NCBI RefSeq assembly: GCF_947499295.1
Contig: NZ_CANMNP010000005.1
Coordinates: 241,432-305,431, forward strand
From: an uncultured Roseibium sp.
GTDB lineage: Bacteria; Pseudomonadota; Alphaproteobacteria; Rhizobiales; Stappiaceae
Reading direction: 5' to 3'
DNA length: 64,000 bases
Below are positions 26,522-35,008 of this stretch, one piece after another. Every line of letters starts with the position of its first letter. Within the stretch, counting starts at the first letter, position 1. The translations under genes were made by a program, and so were the position numbers. The notes under the pieces were generated by a model. The model was not told the DNA's origin, searched no databases, and saw nothing but the letters and a program-made list of their open reading frames with translations.

Positions 26522-28099
26522 CTAAAAATCGGTGGGTGCGCCGCCTTCGGCTTTCCGCCTTTCAACGAAGGCGGTGATTTCTTCATCTATAGCGGGATCG
26601 ATAGGCGGAGGTTCGTAGGCTTCGAGCGCTTTTTTGTAGAGCATGTTCGCCTTGTCATAGGCAATTGGGCTCCCTGCTTCGGCCCATGTTTCATAGTTGC
26701 GCCAATCGGAGACAAGCGGAGCGTAGAAAGCGTCCTTGTAGCGGGCCTGTGTATGTTCGGTTCCAAAGAAATGTCCGGCCGGGCCAACATCCCGGATCGC
26801 CTCAAGTGCGAGGGCGTCTTCCGAAACATCCAATGGTGTCAGGTACTCCTGGAGCTTCTGCAGAAGATCGATGTCTGTGATGAATTTCTCATAACCGGCA
26901 CTGAGACCACCCTCGAGCCAACCGGCGGCATGTTTGATCAGATTGCCACCGCCGTTTATCGCTCCCCATTCCGACAAGGTGGTTTCCAGAGCAGCCTGAT
27001 AGTCCACAGTATTGGCCGCGCAAACTCCGGAAGTGCGGTAGGGCAGGTTATAGCGGCGGGCGAGCTGGCCTCCGGCAATCGCGGCTTTCATGTATTCCGG
27101 CGTGCCAAAGGCCGGTGCACCGGATTTCATGTCCACATTGGAGGTGAAGCCACCATAGACCACCGGAGCTCCCGGACGCACGAGTTGGGCAAAGGCGATG
27201 CCGGCAAGGGCTTCAGCGTTTTGCAATGTAAGGGCACCTGCGATCGTCACAGGAGCCATAGCTCCTGCAAGCGTGAACGGCGTGACAATGGAAACCTGAC
27301 CGGCTTTGGCCATCTCGATCAGGCCCGTCAGCATGGGTGTGTCCAGACGCAAAGGCGACGAGGTGTTGATGACCGTCAGAACGCTTGGCGTCCGGACAAA
27401 TTCTTCATGCGTCAGGCCATAACCGATGCGGGTCAACTCCAGGCCATCGAGATTGCGTTCACGTCCAAGCGAATAGATATGGAACACCTTGTCGGTGATG
27501 CGGAGCATGTCGGCAACGCAGTCGAGATGACGAACGGATGCATGGATATCCACGGGTTCAACCGGGTATCCCATCATGCAATGAATGATATTGAAATGCT
27601 GGGAAAGCTTCAGGAAGTTACGGTAATCCTGCTGATTTCCAGCACGCCGGCCCTTGTCTTTGTCCACCACATTGGGCGCGCTTGCGACACAGGAAAAGGC
27701 GATTGCATCGCCGCCAATCTGAAGATCATGCGCCCGGTTCCTGGCGCGGACGGTGAACTGGCCCGGTGCCTTGGCGACGAGCTCCTCCACCATGGCGCGA
27801 TCCATCCGTACGCGATCTTCGCCGGGTTTGATGTCGGCACCGGCGGCTTTCAGCCATGTCTTTGCATCCTCGTGCAGGAAATCAATACCGATTTCCTCCA
27901 AAACCCGCATGGAAGCATCGTGAATGGCCTCCAGTTCGTCGGCTGAGACAACTTCGAGGGGTTTGAAGCGATGACGCGGTTGCTTGAACGGCTTTTGCGG
28001 AAAAAGATCCGGACCGCTCTTGTCACCACTTCTGCGCCGCCGCCCGCGTCGGGCAGGTGGTGCCTTCGCCTTGGGAGCGGCTTCGATTTCGCTCGTCAT
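26522..28099 (-). CDS. MttB-family (trimethylamine methyltransferase-like) protein, non-pyrrolysine
   Basis: 525 aa from the ATG at 28099; the frame is open to a TTG at 28186, so the start is uncertain. TIM-barrel MttB superfamily, recognisable by DASMRVLEEIGIDFLHEDA near the N-terminus, FSCVASAPNVVDKDKGRR, and the C-terminal YAPLVSDWRNYETWAEAGS segment. The frame contains no in-frame amber codon, so it belongs to the non-pyrrolysine group that includes glycine betaine methyltransferase MtgB. No corrinoid protein or RamA-like activator is present within the window. The N-terminus contains a basic ARRGRRRRSG stretch. First gene of the operon with the flavoprotein and DddP-like genes. Confidence 0.8.
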   Translation of the reverse strand: MTSEIEAAPKAKAPPARRGRRRRSGDKSGPDLFPQKPFKQPRHRFKPLEVVSADELEAIHDASMRVLEEIGIDFLHEDAKTWLKAAGADIKPGEDRVRMDRAMVEELVAKAPGQFTVRARNRAHDLQIGGDAIAFSCVASAPNVVDKDKGRRAGNQQDYRNFLKLSQHFNIIHCMMGYPVEPVDIHASVRHLDCVADMLRITDKVFHIYSLGRERNLDGLELTRIGYGLTHEEFVRTPSVLTVINTSSPLRLDTPMLTGLIEMAKAGQVSIVTPFTLAGAMAPVTIAGALTLQNAEALAGIAFAQLVRPGAPVVYGGFTSNVDMKSGAPAFGTPEYMKAAIAGGQLARRYNLPYRTSGVCAANTVDYQAALETTLSEWGAINGGGNLIKHAAGWLEGGLSAGYEKFITDIDLLQKLQEYLTPLDVSEDALALEAIRDVGPAGHFFGTEHTQARYKDAFYAPLVSDWRNYETWAEAGSPIAYDKANMLYKKALEAYEPPPIDPAIDEEITAFVERRKAEGGAPTDF

Positions 28100-28343
28100 T
28101 GCTTCGCTATCCGTTGTCTTGAGGCTTGCCGGGTTTGGTGGAATGGTCCGGCGGCCGGGCGATAGGTTTGCCGCCACGGTCTGCAAGCTTAGTTGAGGAG
28201 CTGCTTGTTACGGGCAGTCTCAGTACGACGGTGAGTGCTCAAACTCCGACATCGGAGAGAGCGAAAGCGACAGGGGCCTTCTGCATAAAAACTTTGGCTT
28301 GACGGATCGGGGCGATCAAAGCGATCAGGACAGGGCGAGATTT

Positions 28344-29276
28344 ATGAATGAGGTTTCGGTGAAGGAGCATCTCTCGGACAGTACCTTGCTGGCGTTTTTG
28401 AAAACCCAGTTGCCAGAGGCAGACTGGGATCACGCGCATTTGCGTCCCTTGCCGGTTGCCTATACCTGCCGGTTCTGGCGCCTTGATGTGCCCGGCCGCA
28501 GCTATGTGATCAAGGAATTCTTCCCCGAGGCGGAAGACAATCCGCTCTTCCCGACATTGCCACGTCAGGAAGCAGATGCTCTTTCCGTTCTTTCACGCCA
28601 CCATTTGTCACCTTCATTGGAAGCCTTTGCAATCAGTCCAGCTGGAACTCCGGTGCTGGTCTACGGATATCCGTCCCCTGAAGACAATGAGATCGATGTC
28701 TCTGAAGCTGCCGCACTTATCGGGCGATTTGCCGCTCTGAAAGAACCGGTCCAGGGTCATCAAACCGTCCCGGCGGGATACAATGAGGTACTGGGGCGCG
28801 GCGATGCCATGCTGGCGGCGATCCCTGAGAGCCGCAAGGCAGCCAATCTCAAGCGGCTGCGTCCGCAGGACAAAGCGGTTGTTCGGAAGCCTGTCGAAAG
28901 GTCGCTGGTCCATCGCAGCTTCTGTCTTGGCACCATCCTGGCAACGGGAGAGGGCGCGAGATTGATCGACTGGCAGTTCGCGGGCCTCGGCGATCCGGTT
29001 GAAGACATTGTCGGGTTTGTCTCGCCAGGTCTCGCGACACTTTATGGACTTCACCCACTGGTCGCACATGCGGAAGACATGTTCCTGCAGGCCTACCCCG
29101 TTCAGCAGACGGTCCAGCGTTTCTTGGAGGAGCGTATCGGCTACCACTGGTGCTTTGCGGCATACTGTCTTTTCCGCCATGAAACGCTCATGACGAGCAA
29201 TGCACCTGCGGCGCGGGCGTATGGACGGGCTCTGGAAGAAGAAGTCGACCTGATGCTGCGTCTGCGTGCCAAATAG
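28344..29276 (+). CDS. APH-fold protein lacking the catalytic Asp and Asn
   Basis: Aminoglycoside/choline phosphotransferase-fold protein, 310 aa from the ATG at 28344 (a TTG at 28299 would add 15 residues). The nucleotide-binding Lys57 (YVIKEFF), Glu76 region and DFG-like Asp209 (LIDWQFAGLGDP) are present. The catalytic loop, normally HxDxxxxN, reads H190-R-S192-F-C-L-G-T197, so both the base Asp and the metal-binding Asn are replaced. This predicts a pseudoenzyme or altered chemistry. It is divergent from mttB across about 245 bp and followed after 58 nt by an ABC ATPase gene. Confidence 0.7.
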   Translation: MNEVSVKEHLSDSTLLAFLKTQLPEADWDHAHLRPLPVAYTCRFWRLDVPGRSYVIKEFFPEAEDNPLFPTLPRQEADALSVLSRHHLSPSLEAFAISPAGTPVLVYGYPSPEDNEIDVSEAAALIGRFAALKEPVQGHQTVPAGYNEVLGRGDAMLAAIPESRKAANLKRLRPQDKAVVRKPVERSLVHRSFCLGTILATGEGARLIDWQFAGLGDPVEDIVGFVSPGLATLYGLHPLVAHAEDMFLQAYPVQQTVQRFLEERIGYHWCFAAYCLFRHETLMTSNAPAARAYGRALEEEVDLMLRLRAK

Positions 29277-29334
29277 CGCTGCGTTGTTCCGGTCAATGTA
29301 ATGATCCTGTCACAGGACAGCGATACCGGAGGGC

Positions 29335-30381
29335 ATGTCCATCCATCTTGATGCCGTATCCAAATCTTTCGCGGACCATAAAGCTCTCAACGACGTTTCG
29401 CTGTCGATTGAAGACGGCACTTTCTTTGTCGTTCTTGGCCCTTCCGGGTGCGGCAAGTCCACCCTGTTGCGCACGATCGCGGGCCTTGAGCCTATTGATG
29501 CCGGTGAGGTCTTGCTAGACGGGCGAAAAGTGGCGGGCGATGGATTTCATGTTCCTCCCGAGCAGCGCCAGGTCGGGGTGGTTTTCCAGTCCTATGCACT
29601 TTGGCCGCACATGAGCGTTTCGGGAAACGTCGCCTTTCCGTTGGAAGCTGCAGGCAAGGGTCGTTCGGTCGTGTCCGCCCGCGTTGCTGATTGCCTGAAA
29701 ACCGTTGCTCTTTCTGAGTTCGGGCAAAGAAGGCCGGCTGAATTGTCAGGCGGTCAGCGCCAAAGGGTTGCGCTTGCGCGTTGCCTTGCACAAGGGGCAG
29801 GCACGGTCCTGATGGATGAACCGCTCGCCAATCTGGACCCGCATCTTAGAGGGGTCATGGAAGAAGAGCTTTCAAGCTTTCACAAGGCCAGCGGTGGAAC
29901 GACACTTTTCATTACACATGATCAGCGCGAAGCGATGGCCCTGGCCGACAAAGTGGCGGTGATGTGGAACGGCAAAATTCTTCAAGTGGATGATCCGGAT
30001 ACCTTGTACCGGCGGCCGATGTCTAAAGAGGTCGCGGGCTTTATTGGCCGAAGCACTCTCTTGCCCGTAAGGATCAACCGCGCCGAGGCAGGCATGGCCG
30101 AGATTGGATTTGGCGGTGCAACGGTGGAAGTTGAGTGTCCGCACAATGCCGTTCCCGGACAAGGCACCTTGCTGCTTCGACCAGAGCATATTGTTCTTGC
30201 AAACAGCGCATCTGGTTTTGAAACCCGGGTGGTTCGGACGGTCTATCGAGGGGGTGTCTGGGATGTATTTGTTTCGATGCCCGGTCTGGACCAGCACTTG
30301 ATGATGTCGCTTCATCGAAAGGCCACTCCGGGGGATATGCTTCGCCTTGAAATTCTTCGAGGCTGGGTGTTGCCAGCCTAA
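29335..30381 (+). CDS. ABC transporter ATP-binding protein, FbpC/PotA-like
   Basis: 348 aa. Nucleotide-binding domain: Walker A GPSGCGKST, Q-loop FQSYALWPHM, signature LSGGQRQRVALARC, Walker B VLMDEPLANLD, His-loop ITHDQREAMALAD. From about residue 240 a TOBE domain (LLPVRINRAEAGMAEIGFGG) follows. It fits importers with a fused double permease such as the gene at 30383-32083, which ends 1 bp away on the opposite strand. Transcribed with the APH-fold gene, apart from its probable partners. Confidence 0.87.
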   Translation: MSIHLDAVSKSFADHKALNDVSLSIEDGTFFVVLGPSGCGKSTLLRTIAGLEPIDAGEVLLDGRKVAGDGFHVPPEQRQVGVVFQSYALWPHMSVSGNVAFPLEAAGKGRSVVSARVADCLKTVALSEFGQRRPAELSGGQRQRVALARCLAQGAGTVLMDEPLANLDPHLRGVMEEELSSFHKASGGTTLFITHDQREAMALADKVAVMWNGKILQVDDPDTLYRRPMSKEVAGFIGRSTLLPVRINRAEAGMAEIGFGGATVEVECPHNAVPGQGTLLLRPEHIVLANSASGFETRVVRTVYRGGVWDVFVSMPGLDQHLMMSLHRKATPGDMLRLEILRGWVLPA

Positions 30382-30382
30382 C

Positions 30383-32083
30383 TCAGTCCTTCCAGGGGAT
30401 TGTGCCGTTCGGAACGCGCCTGGCCAGAACGTTCATGGCCAGCATGATGAAGATTGTAGCCCCAACCACAACCGCTGACATGGCGGCTGCCAGTGTGGTG
30501 TAACCGCCGTCTTCATAGTTGAAGATAGTTGTTCCGATGGTCTCGTTTCCCGTCGACCAGAGCAGCGCTGATACAGTGACTTCATTATACGCCGTGAGGA
30601 AGACAAGGATTGCGCCGGAAGCTGCGGATGGTGCGGCAAGGGGAGCGAATATCTTGCGCATGCGTCTGAAAAAACCGGCTCCGGAAACCCGTGCCGCATC
30701 TTCCAGAGAAGCGTCCATTTGCAGGAATGCGGCCATGACAGGCTTCAATCCAACCGCAAGAAACACGGAGACATACGCAATCAGGATGATCCAGATCGTG
30801 CCATAGAGCGAGATGCCAAGTACAGGGATCGGTCGGATAAAGGCCAGGATGAACGCGATCGACATGACAAGGCCCGGAACCGCAAAAGCGATTTCAGACT
30901 GCGTCAACGCCAATCCCGCCAAGCGGCGGTTTCCTGAATTTTTGTGGGCAAGAAAATAGCCGAGAAGCAAACTCATTGCGGCAATGACAAATGCGCTTAG
31001 TCCGGCAATCAACGTCGAATTGGCAAATGCCCTGAGCGTGACTGTCTGGCGCCAGAGTACTTCGGTGAAATTGTCCAATGTCAGGGTCTCGAGCGACAGT
31101 GGCAGGCCGTAGGTCTTCACCAAAGACGTCGCAAGCAGGGAAGCTGCGGGAAGCAAAAGCACGCCGGCAACAAACAGCCAGAGGATACTCTCGACGAGGA
31201 TGCGCCTGGAGCCGAGCGAAATTGCCAAAGGGTCCTGCGGCAGCCCGATGAGGCTCGCGCGCATGCGGCGCTGCAACAGGCTTTGCAGTAAAATGGCAAA
31301 AAGTGCGACCAACGCCAGGATGACGGAAATCACGGCAACATTGGGCAAAATGTCTGGCCCGAAGCTGGCCAGGCGCCGCCACACGAGCACCGGTAAGGTC
31401 GTATAACGTGCCGGAATACCGATCAGCGCGTTGATGCCGAAGTTGCCGAGCGCGGCAACGAAGGCAAGCGCGAAACCGGCCAAAAGCGATGGGCCAAGGA
31501 GCGGAAGCGTTATCCGGCGCAGCATCAAGGCTGCGCCAGCACCGGAGATGCGTGCGGCATCGGAAAGCTCGCGCGGAAAGGTCCGCAAGGCCGCGCGGAC
31601 AAGGAGAAAAACGAGGGGACTGTGCTGCAGCGTCAGCAGAAACACCAGGCCTTCGCGTGAATAGAGCGGATGCGTCGACCCAATTTCGGGTGCCAGACCC
31701 AACAATTGCAAAACAGGGCTGGCGGGTCCAAGTGCCTGTATCCAGGCTATGGCCGTGACATGCGGCGGGATCATCATCGGCAATAGAATGAGGAAGACCA
31801 GCAGGCCTTTCGCGCGAATGTCTGTCAAACCGATGATCAGCGCGAGGCAGGTTCCGAGGATGGACGCACCGAGTGCGGACCAAAGACTGCTCTCAATGGA
31901 ATGCCAAAGCGCCCGCTGGACCGAGCGGCTTTGAACCGCTTCCAGAAGCGGTCCAACAGCCACACTGCCTTCACTTGTCAGCCCGGTTTTGAACAACAGC
32001 AGAAGGGGCAGGCCACATACCGCCGTCGCGCCGACCACAAGCAGCAGCAGTGTTGTTTTCTCAGGAGCAAGCTTTGGGCGCAT
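30383..32083 (-). CDS. ABC transporter permease, fused double-domain (FbpB/ThiP/AepW-like)
   Basis: 566 aa with two BPD_transp_1 modules of about six spans each. EAA-type loops are at about 175-200 (LSDAARISGAGAALMLRRITLPLLG) and about 460-490 (LEDAARVSGAGFFRRMRKIF), one per half, so a single polypeptide supplies the whole channel. It follows its binding-protein gene across 120 nt that hold a 16-bp hairpin. Such fused permeases serve iron, thiamine or 2-aminoethylphosphonate uptake; none can be chosen from sequence alone. Confidence 0.85.
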   Translation of the reverse strand: MRPKLAPEKTTLLLLVVGATAVCGLPLLLLFKTGLTSEGSVAVGPLLEAVQSRSVQRALWHSIESSLWSALGASILGTCLALIIGLTDIRAKGLLVFLILLPMMIPPHVTAIAWIQALGPASPVLQLLGLAPEIGSTHPLYSREGLVFLLTLQHSPLVFLLVRAALRTFPRELSDAARISGAGAALMLRRITLPLLGPSLLAGFALAFVAALGNFGINALIGIPARYTTLPVLVWRRLASFGPDILPNVAVISVILALVALFAILLQSLLQRRMRASLIGLPQDPLAISLGSRRILVESILWLFVAGVLLLPAASLLATSLVKTYGLPLSLETLTLDNFTEVLWRQTVTLRAFANSTLIAGLSAFVIAAMSLLLGYFLAHKNSGNRRLAGLALTQSEIAFAVPGLVMSIAFILAFIRPIPVLGISLYGTIWIILIAYVSVFLAVGLKPVMAAFLQMDASLEDAARVSGAGFFRRMRKIFAPLAAPSAASGAILVFLTAYNEVTVSALLWSTGNETIGTTIFNYEDGGYTTLAAAMSAVVVGATIFIMLAMNVLARRVPNGTIPWKD

Positions 32084-32147
32084 GCGGCTTCAATTTACTC
32101 TGTTTGTTGCCCAGGTATGAGGCGCATGTAAATGGCACGGCAGAAAG

Positions 32148-32183
32148 AACAACGCAGTGCGAGGAAGCTCGCACTGCGTTGTT
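32148..32183 (-). terminator. Hairpin between binding-protein and permease genes
   Basis: A 16-bp perfect stem (AACAACGCAGTGCGAG with CTCGCACTGCGTTGTT) closing a GAAG-type tetraloop, followed on the minus strand by a T-rich TTCTTTCTG. It probably limits transcription or decay between the binding-protein gene and the permease gene. Confidence 0.75.
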
Positions 32184-32203
32184 TCTCGGGGTGAGATATC
32201 TCC

Positions 32204-33184
32204 TCAGCCGCCGAAGATTTCGCTGAACTTCAACTTGTTGGCCTGATCTTTTTCAAGAGCCGAGACCGGGTCGAAGTCCATCAGTTTGATCGTATCGCGT
32301 GCAGGAAAACCTTCCGGTGCCTTCACTGCCGGATGTGCAGGAAGATACCCTTGCGAGGCAGCCAGTTTTTGACCTTCCTCGGAGATAAGGAAATCAACAA
32401 AGGCTTTGGCAGCGTCCGGATTTTGTGCCGTGGACAGGATTGCGACCGGCTCAGTTACGGCTGAGACGCCTTCTTCCGGGAAAACAAATTCTACCGGGGC
32501 ACCCTTGAGCTTTTCGCGGATCGGCAGGAAGTCGACAACAAATCCATAAAGCTTCTCACCGCCGGCGACCGCCTTATAGGTTCCGCCATTGCCGCCCTTC
32601 GGATTGGCGCCCTGCTCCGCAAGGCCTTCATAGAAAGCCCAGCCCAGATCGGGATTGGACGTCAAGGCGGCCATATGGATCGTTGCAGCACCGGATGTCA
32701 GTGGCGACGGCATCGCCAGTTTGTCTTTCGCTTGTTCCTTCAGGAGATCCTTATAGGAGGTCGGCTTCATTGGCGCGTTGGTGTTGTAGACAATGCCTGT
32801 GGTGATCAGCTTGGTAGAGAAGTAGGTTTTATCCTTGTCCATGATCGCAGGGTCATATTCAGCAACGTCTGCGCCCTCGTGCGCCATCAGGCGGCCTTCT
32901 TTTTTCAAGCCTTCCATTGTGACCATGTCGGCAATCAGAAGGACGTCCGGTTTTGGCGCTCCGGCTTCGAATTCGGCGCGCAACTTGGCCATCATTTTAG
33001 TGGTGCCATCGCGAACCCATTCGACTTCGACACCCGGATGCTTTTCAGCAAACGCATCAACGGTGGCCTGTGCGTCGGCATTTGGCTGGGAGGTGTAGAG
33101 TACAAGTTTGCCTGTTACATCCTCAGCATAGGCGGATACGGACGCCGCAGCGAAGAGGCCGGCTGCAATCAGAAGCTTTTTCAT
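32204..33184 (-). CDS. ABC transporter substrate-binding protein, FbpA/AfuA-type fold
   Basis: 326 aa with signal peptide (MKKLLIAAGLFAAASVSAYA). The SBP_bac_6/type 2 fold is shown by LVLYTSQPNADAQATVDAF, GVEVEWVRDGTTKMMAKL, and TEPVAILSTAQNPDAAKAFVDFLISEEGQ. The adjacent Tyr pair that binds ferric iron in FbpA proteins is not evident in the corresponding GGTYKAVAGGEKLYGFVVD segment, so iron is not favoured. A phosphonate, such as 2-aminoethylphosphonate, or a thiamine-like ligand are possible. First gene of the leftward unit, with the permease gene next. Confidence 0.82.
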   Translation of the reverse strand: MKKLLIAAGLFAAASVSAYAEDVTGKLVLYTSQPNADAQATVDAFAEKHPGVEVEWVRDGTTKMMAKLRAEFEAGAPKPDVLLIADMVTMEGLKKEGRLMAHEGADVAEYDPAIMDKDKTYFSTKLITTGIVYNTNAPMKPTSYKDLLKEQAKDKLAMPSPLTSGAATIHMAALTSNPDLGWAFYEGLAEQGANPKGGNGGTYKAVAGGEKLYGFVVDFLPIREKLKGAPVEFVFPEEGVSAVTEPVAILSTAQNPDAAKAFVDFLISEEGQKLAASQGYLPAHPAVKAPEGFPARDTIKLMDFDPVSALEKDQANKLKFSEIFGG

Positions 33185-33447
33185 TTAACAGATCCCTTTG
33201 GCTGAGCCGCGTTGGTTCTTGCGGTCAGGCAATCGGGTATCAGTCTTGTGTGACAGATTTTTTCGACCACTGGACAATAATACATGGCCTTTTTGGGAAT
33301 CCTGCGTGACCCTCCGTGTTTCGAGAGGGAGGGCCTGAAGGGCGTTCCTCAAATTGTGTTCGCTTGTATGCAAGGATTGCCGGATGCGCACCGGTCCGCT
33401 ATCACCGCTGCACACGGTTCTAAATCGATTTGAGAAAGGCGTTGTTC

Positions 33448-34872
33448 ATGAGCTCTGAAAGTGCTGTCGCGGAAATCGGGCTGATTGGTCTTGGCACAAT
33501 GGGCGGCAACCTCGCGCTCAATATTGCCGAGAACGGATTTCAGATAGCGGTCTATAACCGCACTGCCGAGAAGACAGATCAGTTCATTGGAAAAGCCGGC
33601 GCACTTGCTGACAAGCTTGTGCCTTCGAAGACGCTTGAGGACTTCGTTGCATCAATCAAGTCGCCCAGAGCCGTGATCCTGATGGTTCCAGCTGGCGAGG
33701 CTGTCGATGCACAGATTGAAGCGCTGCGCCCTTTGCTTGATGGTCAAGATCTGATTATCGATGCAGGCAATGCCAATTATCACGACACCAACCGCAGGGC
33801 GGCGAAGGCTGCGGAAAAAGGTCCGCGTTTCATGGGCATTGGCGTGTCTGGCGGTGAAGAAGGCGCGCGTTTCGGTCCGTCTATCATGGGGGGCGGTGCA
33901 AAGGATGCATGGGACCAGGTCGGTCACATCCTAGAAGCCATATCCGCAAAACACGAGGAGGAGCCCTGTGCTGCCTATCTCGGTGAAGCGGGGGCCGGCC
34001 ACCTCGTGAAAACCGTTCATAACGGTATCGAATATGCCGACATGCAGATGATTGCAGAAGTTTATGGCGTCATGCGCGACGGCTTTAGGATGAATTCTTC
34101 CGAAATCGCCCGCGTTTTTGAAAAATGGAATGGGGGCATTCTCCAGTCCTACCTGATTGAAATTTCGGGAAAGGTTGCCGGAACCGCCGATCCGGAAACC
34201 GGCCGACCGATGCTCGACATCATTTTGGACAAGGCCGGGCAGAAGGGCACCGGACGCTGGACCGCAATCGAGGCTCTGATGCTGGGAACACCGGCAAGTG
34301 CCATTGAGGCTGCCGTCGCGACACGGAACATGTCGGCGAGATTGGGCGAGCGTCAGGCAGGCGAAGCCGAGTTCGGCGCGGCACCCAGTGAAATGGACCG
34401 GGAAGCCGTGACAATCGATGCATTGGAAGCAGCTCTGGTTGCCGGCAAAATCGTTTGTTATGCGCAAGGTTTCGGGCTGATCCTGGAAGCCGCGCGGCAA
34501 TATGGTTGGGCGATGCCGCTGCCGCAAATAGCACGTATCTGGCGTAATGGCTGTATCATCCGTTCAGCCATGTTGAATGACATGTCTGCAGCACTTGCAG
34601 ATAATTCAGAACGCAATCTGATGCTGGCTCCGTTCTTTTCCGACAAGTTGAAGGAGACAGAAGCGATGCTGCGTCAGGTGGTGGCCCAGGCGGCGCTTCA
34701 CGGCCTGCCCGTTCCGGCCCTTTCAGCAGCGCTTTCCTATTTCGACATCATGCGTACCGGCAGGTCGACCGCAAACATGTTGCAAGGTCAGCGCGACTTC
34801 TTTGGAGCGCATGGCTTTGAACGCACGGACAAGGATGGTGGAGGCTATCACGGTCCCTGGGCGATGGGTTGA
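33448..34872 (+). CDS. gnd: 6-phosphogluconate dehydrogenase, decarboxylating
   Basis: 474 aa from the ATG at 33448. The enzyme of the oxidative pentose phosphate pathway converts 6-phosphogluconate to ribulose 5-phosphate, CO2 and NADPH. The Rossmann motif is GLIGLGTMGGNLALNIAENG; the substrate segments GVSGGEEGARFGPSIMGGG and AGHLVKTVHNGIEYADMQ carry the catalytic Lys; the C-terminal helical part ends in RTDKDGGGYHGPW, the usual Gnd tail. Single gene, with a strong terminator behind it. Confidence 0.96.
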   Translation: MSSESAVAEIGLIGLGTMGGNLALNIAENGFQIAVYNRTAEKTDQFIGKAGALADKLVPSKTLEDFVASIKSPRAVILMVPAGEAVDAQIEALRPLLDGQDLIIDAGNANYHDTNRRAAKAAEKGPRFMGIGVSGGEEGARFGPSIMGGGAKDAWDQVGHILEAISAKHEEEPCAAYLGEAGAGHLVKTVHNGIEYADMQMIAEVYGVMRDGFRMNSSEIARVFEKWNGGILQSYLIEISGKVAGTADPETGRPMLDIILDKAGQKGTGRWTAIEALMLGTPASAIEAAVATRNMSARLGERQAGEAEFGAAPSEMDREAVTIDALEAALVAGKIVCYAQGFGLILEAARQYGWAMPLPQIARIWRNGCIIRSAMLNDMSAALADNSERNLMLAPFFSDKLKETEAMLRQVVAQAALHGLPVPALSAALSYFDIMRTGRSTANMLQGQRDFFGAHGFERTDKDGGGYHGPWAMG

Positions 34873-34928
34873 GCAGACTGTCTGAAGGTCTTCTGCGAAT
34901 GCAGCACTTATGACCCGTTGAAGTAGGC

Positions 34929-34956
34929 ACGGCGGCCATTTTGGCCGCCGTTTTTG
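34929..34956 (+). terminator. Rho-independent terminator after gnd
   Basis: ACGGCGGCCA pairs with TGGCCGCCGT around a short loop, followed by TTTTT. Confidence 0.88.
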
Positions 34957-35008
34957 CATTGGCTATTGGAAATCTTTCGGTCCGCCATCAAGTCTGGCTG
35001 GCGCCCGA

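Noticed and set aside
26513..27946. Long open frame of 477 codons on the plus strand
   Set aside because: Lies entirely opposite the MttB-like gene, whose family motifs are clear. No family features of its own; it results from codon bias of the real gene.
26522..28099. Pyrrolysine-containing MttB
   Set aside because: The frame is continuous without an amber codon, and no pyl genes are present in the window.
28250..28300. Possible glycine riboswitch (GGAGAGAGCGAAAGCGAC)
   Set aside because: Only the first box looks similar; the conserved GCCGAAGG and downstream ACUCUCAGG-like elements are absent.
30894..31883. Open frame of 329 codons on the minus strand
   Set aside because: Same strand but a different frame from the double permease; Arg- and His-rich with no hydrophobic pattern of a real membrane protein.
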